A DNA stretch of 64,000 nt from Pistacia vera (GCF_008641045.1 NW_022195082.1:248001-312000), one strand, 5' to 3'. Numbered from the stretch's first letter, positions 25,026-37,716 are shown. Translations and numbers: made by a program. The notes: generated from the letters alone by a model not told the origin.

Positions 25026-25561
25026 GGGCTTATGCCATCCCTAAAATTTTCAAAAAAAATCTGTAAGTTTTATAAACTTACAATTACACCCTAAATAGTA
25101 TATATGTTTTATAAATTATCTAATCCAACAATAATGTCAAATATATTTAGATTATAAATAAATAAGACCCATGTTATAGAAATTTAATTGAAGTCATTAC
25201 TTGTAAAAAAAATTGTAATGCAAATATTTGTTTTTATAAACTTAATAAATTATGGTTTTTAATTTCTTATTATCTTAGGAATTCCATTCTAAATGATTTT
25301 TAATTTAGTTTTTAGGAAATTAGGATTTTTACGGTTTTTTTTTTTTTTTTTTTGTTAGTATCATTTCTTTGATTTGATTTATTTAACAGTATTGATAAGA
25401 ATGGTTTTCGAAAACTTTAAAACGTGTCGAAAACAATTGTAATTATATTGAATAAATTTTTTTTATTAATAATGATTAAAGTTTTAACGGTCTATCTTTA
25501 CGTTGAAAATTATATATTATATCGTTTTCTGAAAATTTGTCCCTCCGCCACTGGTTGTATG

Positions 25562-26433
25562 TTCTGACAAGATGTTTGGTTTGAGATATTCTATGTGGTG
25601 TTTGATTTGATTAATTTTAATTTTACTTTTGCTTTTAGGAAAATGAATTTGGTATGTATAAAATGACCAAAAAGGGTTTTTTTTATTTAATAAAATAAGT
25701 TTTTATTCTAATAAATTCTTTTGATTTTTATAATGCACTAATAATATTTGTTTTTCTAAATTAAAATTTTAAATAATAAAAAAATTAGCCAGCAATGTTG
25801 CTAGGCAATAGTAGGAGGCACGATTGGTGACATTGTTGACACCATCAACTTCGTCATTTGGTGATCTACACAGTGGTGATGTCGTCGTAGCGGAGCCTGT
25901 GCGTTTGGCCGCAAGAGGTCCACAAAATTTAGCCAAAGATTTGTTAGCCTCCTACAACCAAACATCCTGCCATCGACTAGAATGTCATCATCACGACATA
26001 GATCGCTAGACGAAGAACTTAATGGTGCTTGTGGTGTTGCCGGACACGCCTCTGGAAACTGCGGCTGGCTATTGGTCAGCAACCGCAGTCGACTATTGGT
26101 TGGCAATACCGCCAGCCAAGATTTTGTTTTTCTTATAATCGTAAAGTTTTTAATTTAATTCATATATCTGTCTTTTAATATTTTTTTATATTATTAGTTT
26201 AAAAAAAAAAAAAAGATCTTCTAAAAGTTGATTTTAAAATCTAAAAGCTATAAATACCTGCTTTTAAAATCCTTCGATAAGATAGATTATGAAAAAAATA
26301 GATTATTTCATAATCACTTTTATAAAATGGGTTTACCAAACACATTTTCAGTGATTAAGTAAGTGATTATAGGAGAAGTTAAAGCAACCCTAAATTAACT
26401 CATAATACGTTGAAAATATTTGCCCCGACATAG
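25562..26433 (+). other. Remainder of CRK3 intron 1
   Basis: AT-rich sequence with a less AT-rich island at 25,790-26,110, where short frames overlap on both strands. The frames have low complexity and no domain. I see no gene. Confidence 0.4.
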
Positions 26434-29134
26434 GAGGAAAAAGAAGACAAGCAGTATGGTTTGCGATCGGGACAATTATATCAGCAATTCTGGTAATCAA
26501 GCTCTCTGGTCATTTCCTGCCGCGTATATGGAGAAGATATAAAGGTAGTGGCTTTTCTGGTCTGAGTAATAATAATTACATACATTTATATATAAAACTT
26601 TTATACATAAATTTCCATTGTCATTATTCTTTTATTGTCACATATTGCTTTTTATATATTAGGTAAATTTTTAATTTTTATACACTTTCACTCTATTTTA
26701 TCACATTAGTTTATATAAAAAAATTTGTATTATCATTGTATATTTTAATCGTCCATAACAAGAATTATTTTAGTTACCTGTTTCTTTCATTGAATGGGAA
26801 TTGATTGATCAGTGTGTATTTGCAGAGGAGAAAGCAAAAAGGCAAGCACTTCAAGTGCTTCGCTCAGGAGATGAGCAAAATATTTTACGAGAGAAGCATG
26901 AGGTGGAATCTCAAGATTTCCCTATTTTCCCTTTAGGTCAAATACTTGAGGCTACAAGACATTTCTCTGATGAAAACAAGCTCGGAGAAGGTGGGTTCGG
27001 CGCTGTTTACAAGGTAATTATATGGTAAATGTTGATATTAAGCTTCTAATTTTGTATCATATTGATTACTTAATATAATAAGAGAGCTAATTTTGTCTGT
27101 GGATTTTGGTTCATGACTTTGGATTACAACTGATACTGTTGTTATAATATAAATTTTGATATTACATTATTCATAGGTTGATATAATAAATAATGTTAAT
27201 TTTCTATAATATCAGTAACCACATGTTGTGATGTATAGAGCTAGAATTCAAACTTCATGTACTTTTAATAATTATATATTTAATATCTCGAGTTTATATA
27301 CAACTTTTGTATCTCAAGTGATATTTCACAGATTTGTGCTTATCATATGAATTATATGCATTATAACATATAATTTCAAATTACTATCAATATAAACTAA
27401 AGAAGTACAACAGATAAGTACTTATTTCCCTTAAATAGGCTCTATATGTTTTTGTTTTATGGTAACAACGAAGATTTGTTTTCAGGGAGTTCTACCATAT
27501 GGTAAGGAAATTGCAGTAAAGCGGCTTTCAAGAACATCTGGGCAAGGACTACAAGAGTTCAAGAGTGAAGTTACCTTGATTGCCAAATTACAACATAAAA
27601 ATCTTGTGAGACTCATGGGATGCTGCTTAGAGGAAAAAGAAACTCTGCTCATCTATGAGTACATGCCCAACAAGAGCCTTAATGTGCACCTATTTGGTTT
27701 GCCTCTTAAAACCCCTAAATGCTATTTTTTTTTTCTATATATATATATAACTCTTTTTTTTCTTTACTTCCTTTGCTTACCCTGAAAGCAAGGAAAACTA
27801 TGTAATCTTGGTTAAGTTAATTTTGATAATTTCATTATCAAATTCAGCAAGTGATAAATAGCTAGACTGGAAAAGACGCATGAGCATCATTAATGGAATT
27901 GCACGGGGCCTTTTATATTTGCATGAGGATTCTCGACTCAAAATTATTCATCGTGATCTTAAGACTAGTAATATTTTACTAGATCATGATATGAATCCAA
28001 AGATATCAGACTTCGGAATGGCGATAATATTTGGTGGAAATCAAAATGAAGTTAATACCAACAGAATTGTTGGAACATAGTAAGTATATAAATATGCATA
28101 ACTTACAAATGGTTCCTTAGTGATCAAAATAGTTCTTGAAAAAAATTGCTTTGTATGTGAAACCTCATAAAAACTTTTAGGTGAAGACATTTGCATTTTG
28201 TAAAAAATAGGACTCTCTTTAGATGGCGGCGGTAGACATTAATACTAAAAAATTCACTGTTTTTGAGATAAGAAAGTTTGACTAAATTTGTTTGTGTTTT
28301 AATTTTTTTTGGGTGTCTTAAACTACTTACTAACATCACCTAACAACATCCATACTTTTTTTTTTTTTAAATACAGATGTCTGTAAGATAGATGACTCGT
28401 GTAACCTTATCACCTGAAAATGTTACATTATGAACTAGGCTAATCATGGTTTATGTACTTTGCTTCTAAGAAATTTGCCATTTCTAAGATACATATTGAT
28501 AGATGTCATGGTTTAGTGCTTAATTAATCTTTCTCTTTTTTTTTTTTTTTTTTTTGGAATATTTAATAGTGGATACATGGCTCCAGAGTATGCTATGGAT
28601 GGAATATTTTCAGTTAAATCAGATGTTTATAGTTTCGGAGTTCTTCTATTGGAGATTATAAGTGGGAGAAAGAATACTAGATTTCACCTTTCAGAGCACG
28701 ACGAAAGCCTTCTTAGTTATGTATGTAACATCTCTATGTCTGCCTTTTAAGAATTATATACTTCTAATGACTGATACACCAATTTAGTCAATTAATTATT
28801 AATTGCTTGTATGTTTTTTTAGGCATGGAAGTTATGGCGTGAAGGACATGCTTTAGAGCTAATGGACCCTGAAATGGTGCAGTCATGTGTTCCAATTGAA
28901 TTTTTGAAATATATCCATATTGGATTATTATGTGTTCAAGAAGATCCCCTAGATAGACCTATAATGTCATCCATAGTTGTTATGTTGGTAAGTGATACTA
29001 TAATGCTGCCTAAACCAGCCCAACCTGCATTTTCTGTTGGCCGGTTTGTGGGAAAATCCGATCAGGCTTCATCAACATCTGGAAAAGGTTCTTCTATTAA
29101 TGAGGTAACCCTTTCAAATGTGATAGCCCGTTGA

Positions 29135-30140
29135 CAATTTTATAACCAGATCCTTTTCTTATTAATTTATTTGTCAATAGATCTATATATATGTAGAACA
29201 AGTGATTATTTGAAAATGAGCGAGGAATTTATATCCATCTTTTTATGAATTTATAATTCATTAAATGTTTTTTTTATAAATGTCTACCAAGTATTGTAAG
29301 TAAATTATTTCCCGTTGTTAAGGACATTGCATTAAGAACATATATAAAAATTATAGTTTTACAATAGTGTAGTTAGCTCCCTTATACAAGAAAAAGAAAA
29401 TAAAATTCACTGATCATTGCATTCATTACTGGAATCTAAATTTGCAAATATGTAAACCATACCATCTCTCCAGCTTTCAGTCGATACTACTGTAGAAACT
29501 AGAGGCGTTAATCATCTGTCAAGTTCAGAGTGAGAATTTCTTTCAATTGGAAATAACTGACCAAGAATTTCTTTCAGACATATCAATAATAACGTCACTA
29601 GTACTGTTAAGATCTCCCTTAACATGCACAACACATATACATTCATTTTTTATAGTCATTTCTCCTTTTATTTTCTATAAACCTCGATAGAACAAGGAAA
29701 AAGATTTAAAAGAAAGGTTGAAAATATAACTCCTAGCTAAGGGGGACCGGGTGAGCCTTACTCTTTAAAATAATCATTTTTTCAGGTGGGTGCCTTGATT
29801 TAATTTAAATTTCGACTAAGTTTCTTAAGTTGGGATTAATTTTTCTCGTGTTGAGAAAATTCTGAAAACAATATTTTGTAACTTTTCAAAGCAACTATTA
29901 GTATTTTTGTCATATTATGGACTTTGTGTGGTAACATTGATTTTTGATTTCGTAGCATCACTCTGTTTATGCACAATCGTTTTATGGTATTCCAATGTTA
30001 TGACCTTCAATGTTCGTTTGATGACACTTGCTCAGCCAGATTTCTTTTACACATGTTATGTCTCTATTTGATGTTAAGATTTTATTCTTATTTGAGAGAT
30101 GTGTAAGTAGTCCATATACACATGTAATTAGCTCATTTGA
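29135..30140 (+). other. CRK3 downstream intergenic DNA
   Basis: AT-rich. About 29,378-29,480 resembles 158-260 at the window start, which marks a common CRK 3' flank. No gene or element ends are seen otherwise. Confidence 0.4.
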
Positions 30141-30870
30141 TGTACTAGAAAATCTGTTTAGCTTTATAGCCGTCCCAAGAAAGTTTGGTGAAAACTTTCC
30201 CAAAATGGTTAAACATGAAAAGAGCTTGTTGGCTGGCTGTCCCCTTGCATTGTCGAGCAAGTTTTCATACATATATTCGTCCTCAACCTTGCATTATTCT
30301 TCGAACCTGAATATCATCTGTCATTCCTTGCAAATTCTTAGAGGTTTATTTCATATTTTGGTTAGGTTCCATTATGCTTTGGTAGGCTTACAAATACCTC
30401 ATTAACCCTTGTTTGAGTGTTATTTAAACATGGTTTCTTTAATGATGATGATGATGATGATGATGCTTAATGAGATTTCAAGCTGTTGGAGTTGAAGTGC
30501 ATCTTCGGTGTTGAAGCTTGGGTGGAGCTCAAGGCTTTCCAGGTGGTATCCTGATGAAAAGCTAGTTATGGTAGTTAGTTCAATCAAAGGGTGAAGTTTG
30601 AAGTGTTGTCATAATAGGTAGTCTTTTACAACTGATGCTTAGCTTTGACTTTGTAATTGAACTATAAATACTTATCATAGGGGATTAGTTTTGACTGGAC
30701 AAGGTCCAATGGATGTAGGTTGGCTTCCAAACCATGTAAAATGTTCTGTGTGCTTTACATTTTGCCTTGGATGCTTTGTTTATGTTGATGTTGAATGAGC
30801 CAACCGAAAATGCACAAATGAACATGTTTAACCCATTCCGCTTAAGTTTAATCAACTTGGTAAATTGATA
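30140..30870 (+). repeat. Left arm of a distant inverted repeat (LTR-like)
   Basis: Matches the reverse complement of 34,180-34,870 at perhaps 65-75% by eye. Shared blocks include 'tgtccccttgcatt', 'gaagtgcatcttcggtgttga', 'ttgtaattgaactataaat' and 'acccattccgcttaagttt'. The TATA-like 'actataaata' followed by conserved sequence suggests an LTR or similar repeat. It contains a (gat)n run at 30,440-30,464. The short frame at 30,028-30,405 is not a recognised protein. Confidence 0.6.
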
Positions 30871-31182
30871 AAACTTTCAGCAACAAATTTAGTCAAAATT
30901 TTGATTTTTTTTTTTTTCAGTTTACTTTGTCCAACAATGAATTATGAGCAATGTAAACTAATGAAGTATTTTTTTTCCTATTTTCCACGAGATGTTTCCA
31001 GTATGCATGTAAACATCAAGGAAACCTAACTAGAATTTTCTCATCAAGTCTTGATAGTCATTCAAACAGATCAATAATAAAAAAAAAAATCAATGCAACA
31101 ACAAATAAACAAAAAGGAAATTATATCTGGATATGAAATAGAGGAGAAACGAACTAAACTTGAGGAAAAGGAGAGACCTTAA

Positions 31183-31881
31183 TGTTGAAGTGCAAAATGG
31201 AATGCAAGCAATATGTTTCCTTAATTGTGAAACAATATTATGTTTTCTTATTCTGGTAGATTTTAAATATTATTACAATATTGTGTTTCCTTATTATATA
31301 ACTTATTTTTTGTATAAATAGGTGATGTATTCACAATTCAAAATAATTTAATTCAACAGCAATTGAATTCACTTAATTATCTTCTTAGGTATCAGAGCTT
31401 CCAAGTTGATCAGCTTCCGCTCAGTTAACCCCTCTTTTCTGTCCCTGTAATTCATACATATATTCGGTTAGCATAATACTCATCTAGCCTCTATTTCTGT
31501 CCCTACAATTCAAATAGGTACTTGGTTAGATTTTTCCAATGGCAAACAACCAAAACTCAAGCAACAATCAACTGCTCCAAATGTTGAACCAACTCCTGAC
31601 CACCAACGCAGCAACCACATATGCTGGCAACATTTGCATCTGTTATGCAAGTTTGTGGTTTATGACCACAAGCTTGAGGGGGAGTGTTGAAGTGCAAAAT
31701 GGAATGTAAATAGTATGTTTCCTTAATTGTGAAACAATATTATATTTCCTTATTCTAGGAGATTTTAAATAGTATTATAATATTATATTTATAACTTAAT
31801 TTTTGTATAAATAGGTGATGTATTCACAATTCAAAATTATTCAATTCAATAACAATTGAATTTACTAAATTATATTCTCGA
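31183..31881 (+). mobile_element. TRIM-like miniature LTR retrotransposon
   Basis: Direct repeats of about 200 bases at 31,183-31,387 and 31,685-31,881 both start TGTTGAAGTGCAAAATGGAA. The 5' copy is followed directly by a primer binding site GGTATCAGAGC (31,388-31,398), complementary to the initiator Met tRNA end, as in many copia elements. The 3' copy is preceded by the purine tract AAGCTTGAGGGGGAG (31,670-31,684). The internal region is only about 300 bp, with a short gag-like start at 31,539. Flanking bases do not give a clear target duplication. It depends on other elements for movement. Confidence 0.85.
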
Positions 31882-32093
31882 GTATCCTTTGCTCATAATT
31901 CTGACACTTGATTGCCTGAGAGTCAAGAAATCTTAGAGAGGGCTTAAAATTGATGACTTCTTTGTGTAAATTTCACTACTTTTGTCTTTAAAACAATGGG
32001 AAAAATTTAGCATGCCCAAGGTTTACTTAATTACAGTAAACCCTGCTAACTTTAGAAATTAATTAAGACACCTAAAATGACAGTCACCACTTC

Positions 32094-32415
32094 TTTTTTT
32101 TTTTTTTTTTTTCCTTTTGGGTAAACCTGGTAAATATATTAAAAGGAGAAGGTAGATACATAAAAGGAGGGACAACCCCCCATAAGCTGCAAACCTTGGA
32201 CAAACTCAAGGTAGCAAGAAAGCAAAAAAACCTCTATTCAACCAAGCCCATACAAGCTGACTATACAATTAAGCCTAAGAAAAACCTGGCTACAGCCTTA
32301 AAAAATCAAGCTACAGCCCAAGAAAAAAGGATAGCTCAACCCAGCAAGGAGACTAAAAGAAACAAGCCCCAAGGAGCCACCACAATCAACCCACAAACGA
32401 AGAAATCACCCTAGG
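32094..32415 (-). mobile_element. LINE/SINE-like 3' end with poly(A), minus strand
   Basis: A T run at 32,094-32,112 is followed by 'ccttttgggtaaacctggta'. On the minus strand this reads as a retroposon tail ('...tttacccaaaagg' then poly-A), a common 3' end of plant LINEs. The upstream part is lysine- and glutamine-rich in translation but has no recognisable domain. Its 5' limit is uncertain. Confidence 0.4.
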
Positions 32416-32543
32416 CAGCAGCCCCAACAGTCACGACATTTGGGGTTGCTTTTATTAGTTTCTATAGTTTGCTTCCAACTCGGACATTTGCATTTGGTTG
32501 GTTTATGAACTATGTATGAGAAATCTAGAATACTACTGTACAG

Positions 32544-33708
32544 TAGACTTGGCAAAATGGACGTGTGGGCTGGGTATGGGTCAAATCCAAAAGGGTCCAA
32601 AATATTGGACTTGTACCCTACTCTATGTGGGTATAGGTGGACCCACGGGAACCCGCACTGTTCATAGCATTTTTTCATTATGATAATTACACCCCCAAAA
32701 TTCTGGCAGTTTTTATTTTTTACAATTACACTCCCACAATCAATTACTCCAAATTCAATTCAGTGCACCACAAAATTTCACAACGAACTCAATTTCTCAT
32801 CAATTTAAGACCAACAAGCATATAGAAAAACAAATACATAATCACTAATACAAAAAAACAAATACCAAACACAATAAGTGGATAACACAAATACAAAAAC
32901 ATAACATAAATTTAACTTGACATTGTTCAACCAAAAATATTATTGGTCAGCTCATGTTCATTCGATAATGGGCGTGATAGTAGAGTCTTTTGATTCTGCA
33001 ATCCCCAGATTAGTTAATGGCACATGGAGATCACCATCCACATCATCATCTACAATTATCAACTATAAATATTAATAAATGTAAATAATAAAACATATGA
33101 AATATTATGTTAACATCTTACCTTTATTTTCGTATCCATATAGCCAAGTCCAAGTGCATATCAAAGATTTTGCATTTGCTGGTCAAAATGAGCTTTGAAA
33201 TTTGTTGAACACTTTGCTACTAATGCTAATAGCGAACTTCGAAGCAACGAATGTTATTTGTATACTCATGATATCATGAGCCATCATGATAAGTATCGGA
33301 TAACTATCACAATTGTTCTTCCAATGCTCAAGGATATCTCTTCCTAATAAAGATCCAATTCAGATTTCTTAGTGGTAATAAATTCACTCTTATAGTTTGT
33401 CAAAATCCTACACCATTCAAATAGTTAAGTATCAAAATTTAAAATTAAACATCAAACAATACTGTATTAATCGCAATAATATAAAAGTATAGTGACTTAC
33501 ACAAGTATGATCTATACATCTACTAAGAGTAGGACTACTTATAGGAGAAAAAACTGAAGGTGCGGCGGGAACTCCTTTGGAACATTGAACCTCATAAGCT
33601 TGAAAAAGACCCTTTGGTCTTATCTTTTCTTCTCAACGTTGCCCATAAAAATACGGTTCGGGCCAGGTACGGTCAAGCCATGAGTTTGGACCTGTTTTGC
33701 TAGGTCTA
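32544..33708. mobile_element. Non-autonomous hAT-like element
   Basis: The left end TAGACTTGGCAAAATGGAC and the reverse complement of the right end, TAGACCTAGCAAAACAGGTCC, are inverted repeats of the 'TAGGCCTGGCAAAA' type. Flanking octamers CTGTACAG and CTATATGG agree at only 5 of 8. The centre is AT-rich and non-coding. Confidence 0.6.
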
Positions 33709-34179
33709 CTATATGGTACCACAAACCACTTATAAATTACTATCTACTATTTTTATTTAAAAAAATAAAAATAAAACAAGGATTAAGTTAATAAAAAACA
33801 CAAACATAGGGGCCAAATTAAAATAGATTAGATGACTAAACTAAAAGAAGCCAAATGACAGGTACAATTGTTTTTCTTCTTGTTTTCCCAAGAAAAGTGC
33901 AGCAGCCATCTATAAACTAAAATCTTTCATCAATCATCATTCATAAATAAACATCATGGCGTCGAGTTTGAGCAACAAATCTGATTCATTCTAGTGTTTG
34001 GTTATCTATACCCGTGTCTTAAGTCTTGACTAGATTGATGCATGGGTTGCAGCAGACTAATCCAATAGAGAAGACAAGAGCGTTAAGTTGAAGTAGGACA
34101 GATCTAAAAAGGCTAAACAAATCAATTTCCAAATCAACCAAAGTGATGGTGGGATTAGTTTTTATTTGTGGAAGTTTTA

Positions 34180-34870
34180 ATATTACCAAGTGAATTAAAA
34201 CTTAAGCGGAATGGGTTGTTAAGTTGATTTTAGTGTTCATTCTTCATCATTGTAAAACAACCAACCATGATAAAGAACAGCAAGGGTTTTTACATAGTTC
34301 GAAAAAATGCCTACATCCATGGGTTAAGTCCAGATGAAGCCAATCCACTGTGGTAAACATTTATAGTTCAATTACAAAGCGAAAGTTAAGCATCAGTTGC
34401 AAAAACACTCCCTGTTTTGCAACGCTTCAAACTCCACCATTTGGTCGAACTTTGAACTACCACAACAAGCTCCACGTTCACAAGATCACTTGGTCAGCCT
34501 TAATCTCCTCTCAAGGATCAACACCGAAGATGCACTTCGGCTCCAAAAGTTTGAAATCTCATCAAGCATCATCATCAATGGAAACCCACGTTCCAGCCAT
34601 GAACAGATAAGCAAAGTTTATCAAAGGTATTTATAAGCCTACCTAAGGCATAAGAAACCTGATTCAAAACAAAAAAAACCCTCAAGGAATTTTTAGAGGA
34701 ATAATTAGGCTTGAGAAGAATTGCATTAGATGAGACGAATATATAGAAAACTTCGGCTCCAATGCAAGGGGACAGGTGGCCAAAAAGATATTTTATGAAT
34801 TCAAATTTATGAAAAAGTTTATTCCATTTCTTGGGACCACCTATCAAAGAGAATAAATTTTCCAACACAT
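34180..34870 (-). repeat. Right arm of the distant inverted repeat
   Basis: Reverse-oriented relative of 30,140-30,870. The minus-strand frame 34,868-34,575 shares a short stretch (LENLFS) with the plus-strand frame at 30,028-30,405, which reflects the repeat and not proof of a gene. A TATA-like 'aggcttataaatacc' lies on the minus strand near 34,645. Confidence 0.6.
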
Positions 34871-35280
34871 TGTAACTTAGAAATGCTCACTCAATATAGC
34901 AGATAAACAACATAATAGAAGGTGGTCACTTTAACACGTGGTTGTCATGCTGGAAATTTAAACAGGAATGATTATTCAATATTCAAAGTGAAGTATTCAT
35001 ACCATGACTAGTGTTACACCACTATAATCATGAGTTGACAAAATAACTTACAATTTGTTTACCCGAAAAGAGATAAAAAAAAAAAAAAAATTAGTTTGAA
35101 CTGAGAAATTTAAAAATATGAAAATAGGTGGATAAAAAAAAATGGATCTTATTTTGATTGATTGCATCTATTCTAAAAATGAAATTGGGTAGCTCAGAAA
35201 ATAAAGTGACGGTGGCGGTGGTGATAGTGGAGGTGGTGGCCATGATAGAGGTGATGGCGGTTAAGTTGGATGCAGCAAAT
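34871..35280 (+). other. Intergenic DNA with a GGT/GAT-rich tract
   Basis: AT-rich sequence, then a low-complexity purine-rich tract at 35,203-35,265 ('ggtggcggtggtgat'-like). The opposite-strand histidine-rich frame is a by-product of it. The final three bases, AAT, are the left target duplication of the CACTA element. Confidence 0.6.
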
Positions 35281-35888
35281 CACTACAAGAAAATGTACAT
35301 TATGCAACCAAATTTTTAGCAATTGTACCCCACATTTAGCAACTAAAATGCAATTAGTTAGCAAAAGGGGGACAAAATTTTGGGGGCCATTTATTCCCAT
35401 GTTTGGTGTCTAAAATTAATATTCTGTAACTATTTGATTAGTTGCAGAACAATTTACAATAGGGACTAATTTATTTAGTTGACAATTTTGGACGGAAAGT
35501 TTTCCTAGTAAAGCGGAACAATTGGCATCCAAATATGTGATTTCACATCTAAATTTTTGGTTATAGAAAACAATTATTGGCAACTACACTATAGTAGCCA
35601 AATTAGGTGAAAAATATTTGTTAATTAATCGGTAACTATTTTGATTAGTTATAGAATAACAAAATGACCGAAATATCCAAGTTTTTGACAACAATTACAA
35701 AGGCCCAGGGTATATTTAGCAATAAATTATTTTGTGCATATTAAAGATAGTTACAAGACCACATCTATGGCAACTAAATTGAATTTAGTCGCCAAAATTA
35801 ATTGAAGTTTTCATGTTCCCACCCAATTTTTTGTGTTCTTGCCATAGGAAATTTGGCAACTAAAATTTTAGCTGCTAAATGTGATTTG

Positions 35889-36475
35889 GGTAATACTATG
35901 CTGACAAACGAATTTCACAAACTTTCTTTCACAAACCCGACGTGGCACTAAGTTGGCATTACTATGTCAACGCACAACTTTGACTAGACATGAACGATCA
36001 TTCCTTAGGGATGAATGACCGTTCATCGTATAAGGAACAACCACTCATTAGGAATGAACGGCTATACATCATATAAGGAACGACCATTCCATGAGGAAGG
36101 AATGGTCGTTACATAGGAATGATGGTCATTCCATCATAGAATGTTCATTCCTCCAGGTGGAATAGCCATTCTTTCCTATGGACTGACCATTCCTCATAGG
36201 AGATGGAATAGCCATTCCATGAGGAACGACCGTTTCTCATCCAAGGAACGACCATTCCATCCAAGGAACGACCATTCCTCATCCAAGGAACAGTTGTTTC
36301 ATCCAAGGAGCAACAATTCCTTTATTCATAATAGTCGTTCCTTATAAGGAATAGTCATTTCTTAGTTATAGTTTTGCGACAATTTTGGTTGGGGTTGAGT
36401 TCTAGTTTTGCGACAATTTTGGTGGGGGCTGCCAACTCAAGTGTCACGTGGGGTTTGTGAGATGTGTTTATCAGC
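35889..36475. mobile_element. Foldback element with a palindromic centre, nested in the CACTA
   Basis: The left arm (gctgacaaacgaatttcaca ... gacgtggcactaagttggc) pairs with the reverse complement of the right arm (gctgataaacacatctcaca ... cacgtgacacttgagttggc). The centre is filled with a palindromic repeat (see 35,990-36,350). A second, noisy copy lies at about 53,595-54,125. Confidence 0.6.
35990..36350. repeat. Array of about 20-base palindromic units
   Basis: The motif GGAACGACCATTCC and its complement GGAATGGTCGTTCC, with variants, recur more than a dozen times in both orientations, spaced irregularly by 'atccaa' or 'atgag'. One DNA strand could fold into many short hairpins. The open frame at 36,141-36,347 only reflects the repeat. 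Near 36,360-36,425 a 36-base segment ('gttctagttttgcgacaatt') is also duplicated in tandem. Confidence 0.75.
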
Positions 36476-36575
36476 CAATCTTTATTCATTTGATGTACAA
36501 AATATGAAACATATTAATAGTAACTAAAAAATTAGTTAAAAAAATAATGAGGAGTAGAAATGACAAAATTTTCTA

Positions 36576-37716
36576 TTGTCTAACCCTAAAAGATCGATGA
36601 GAAAACTATAAAATACCCCTGAAATATTATTATAGGTTCTTGTTTTAACCACTAATATTCTTATATTATGATCAATGAAATTATATGTCAATTTGACAAT
36701 TCTTGTTTAGTAATCATGATCATCAATACATAAAAATAATAATATGGCAAACCAAGGGGGATGCAAATGTTCCAACTCACAATCTCAGGTTCAATTCCTA
36801 GTTGGGCACAAAAATAGTATCTTTTCTCATGATTTACCTAGGGGGTCGCGACGGTAGGTTGTTGTAGGATACCTCACCCTAAAGAATAATTGATATATAT
36901 ATAAGTTGACATAGACATCTCAGTTATAAAAAAAAGTAATAATAATAACAATAATAATATGCTATAAGAAGACAGGATTATCCTCTCTCATGTATGTTGA
37001 TCATTGAAAATAAATGAAATTGTAGACAATTAGATACAAGGGTGGCGTTGGAAATATTATAATATAAATAGATACAACTTGAAGCAAAATCCCATACTAA
37101 TATAAATCATGTCTCTTGTTAACGAGCTAAAATTTATACCTTACAACTAAGACAATGCTAGCTTATTCGCAGGCACATTCTTTTAATTTTCCCAATTTCT
37201 TAGTTGGAGAAATGAAGAGACATGACCCAATTGAAGAAGCTATGAAATATACCCAAAATAATCAAACATTAACTAAGTGTTTGATTATAAATTTACTTGG
37301 ATTAAGACATGAATGGTCAATGCATGGATAGGCATACCCAAATTGAGCTTATTGAAATGTATTAAAAAAACTTTTATTATAATTTTATCACATGGTACAC
37401 AATAAGTTTCCTAGGGAGTGGTTCATGTGTCCCCTAGATTCCTACTAACTTTCTATAAATAAAAACCCTTAATTCATGAAAATAAGTTGAACAAATAAAT
37501 GCTTTTATTTGTAGTAATTTTTTATGCATTTAGCTAGCACTAACTAATTTATTATGCCAACTAATAGGAATAAATTCAAAATTTTAGTATATTCACTATT
37601 TTCTTATAATTAATAATAACCATGTTTGTGTATATTCATATTAATATTACTTTAATTCAATATTGACATAATTCTTAGTATTTCATTCAATTATTTTATT
37701 TACTAGCTTAGATTCA

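Larger units (their letters stand above)
23942..25553. mobile_element. Non-autonomous hAT element in CRK3 intron 1
   Basis: The left end CAGCGGCGGAGCCAG and the reverse complement of the right end, CAGTGGCGGAGGGA, form terminal inverted repeats typical of a plant hAT group. Flanking octamers GCCGTATG (23,934-23,941) and GTTGTATG (25,554-25,561) match at 6 of 8, as expected for an aged 8-bp duplication. There is no transposase frame. A second element is nested inside. Confidence 0.75.
23455..29134 (+). pseudogene. CRK3: CRK with kinase but almost no ectodomain
   Basis: Only the last 94 bases of exon 1 remain (23,455-23,548, open frame, proline-rich linker). Exons 2-7 follow at 26,434-26,544 (membrane segment), 26,826-27,013, 27,486-27,696, about 27,842-28,079, 28,570-28,720 and 28,823-29,134. 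The kinase shows GEGGFGAVY, AVKRL, HRDLKTSN, DFG and a full C-terminal tail. Two lesions hit exon 5. The acceptor ATCAG of CRK2 is ATCAA here (27,837-27,841), and TAG at 27,859-27,861 interrupts the frame where CRK2 has Met. Intron 1 holds a 1.6-kb hAT element. The sequence is clean (substitutions, not deletions), so these defects are more believable than those in the noisy blocks. It probably cannot make a full kinase. Confidence 0.8.

Noticed and set aside
25801..26106. Overlapping frames on both strands in CRK3 intron 1
   Set aside because: Low complexity, no domain, no splice context or paralogue support.
35194..35400. Minus-strand histidine-rich frame
   Set aside because: Produced by a GGT/GAT-rich simple repeat and crossing the left end of the CACTA element.
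35990..36350. Regular short repeats resembling a CRISPR array
   Set aside because: The units are palindromic, irregularly spaced and in both orientations, with no unique spacers. The window is plant nuclear DNA, and the array lies inside a foldback transposon.
36745..36935. Possible tRNA gene or intact SINE from a B-box-like GGTTCAATTCC
   Set aside because: No cloverleaf, acceptor stem or clear A box; at best a SINE fragment.
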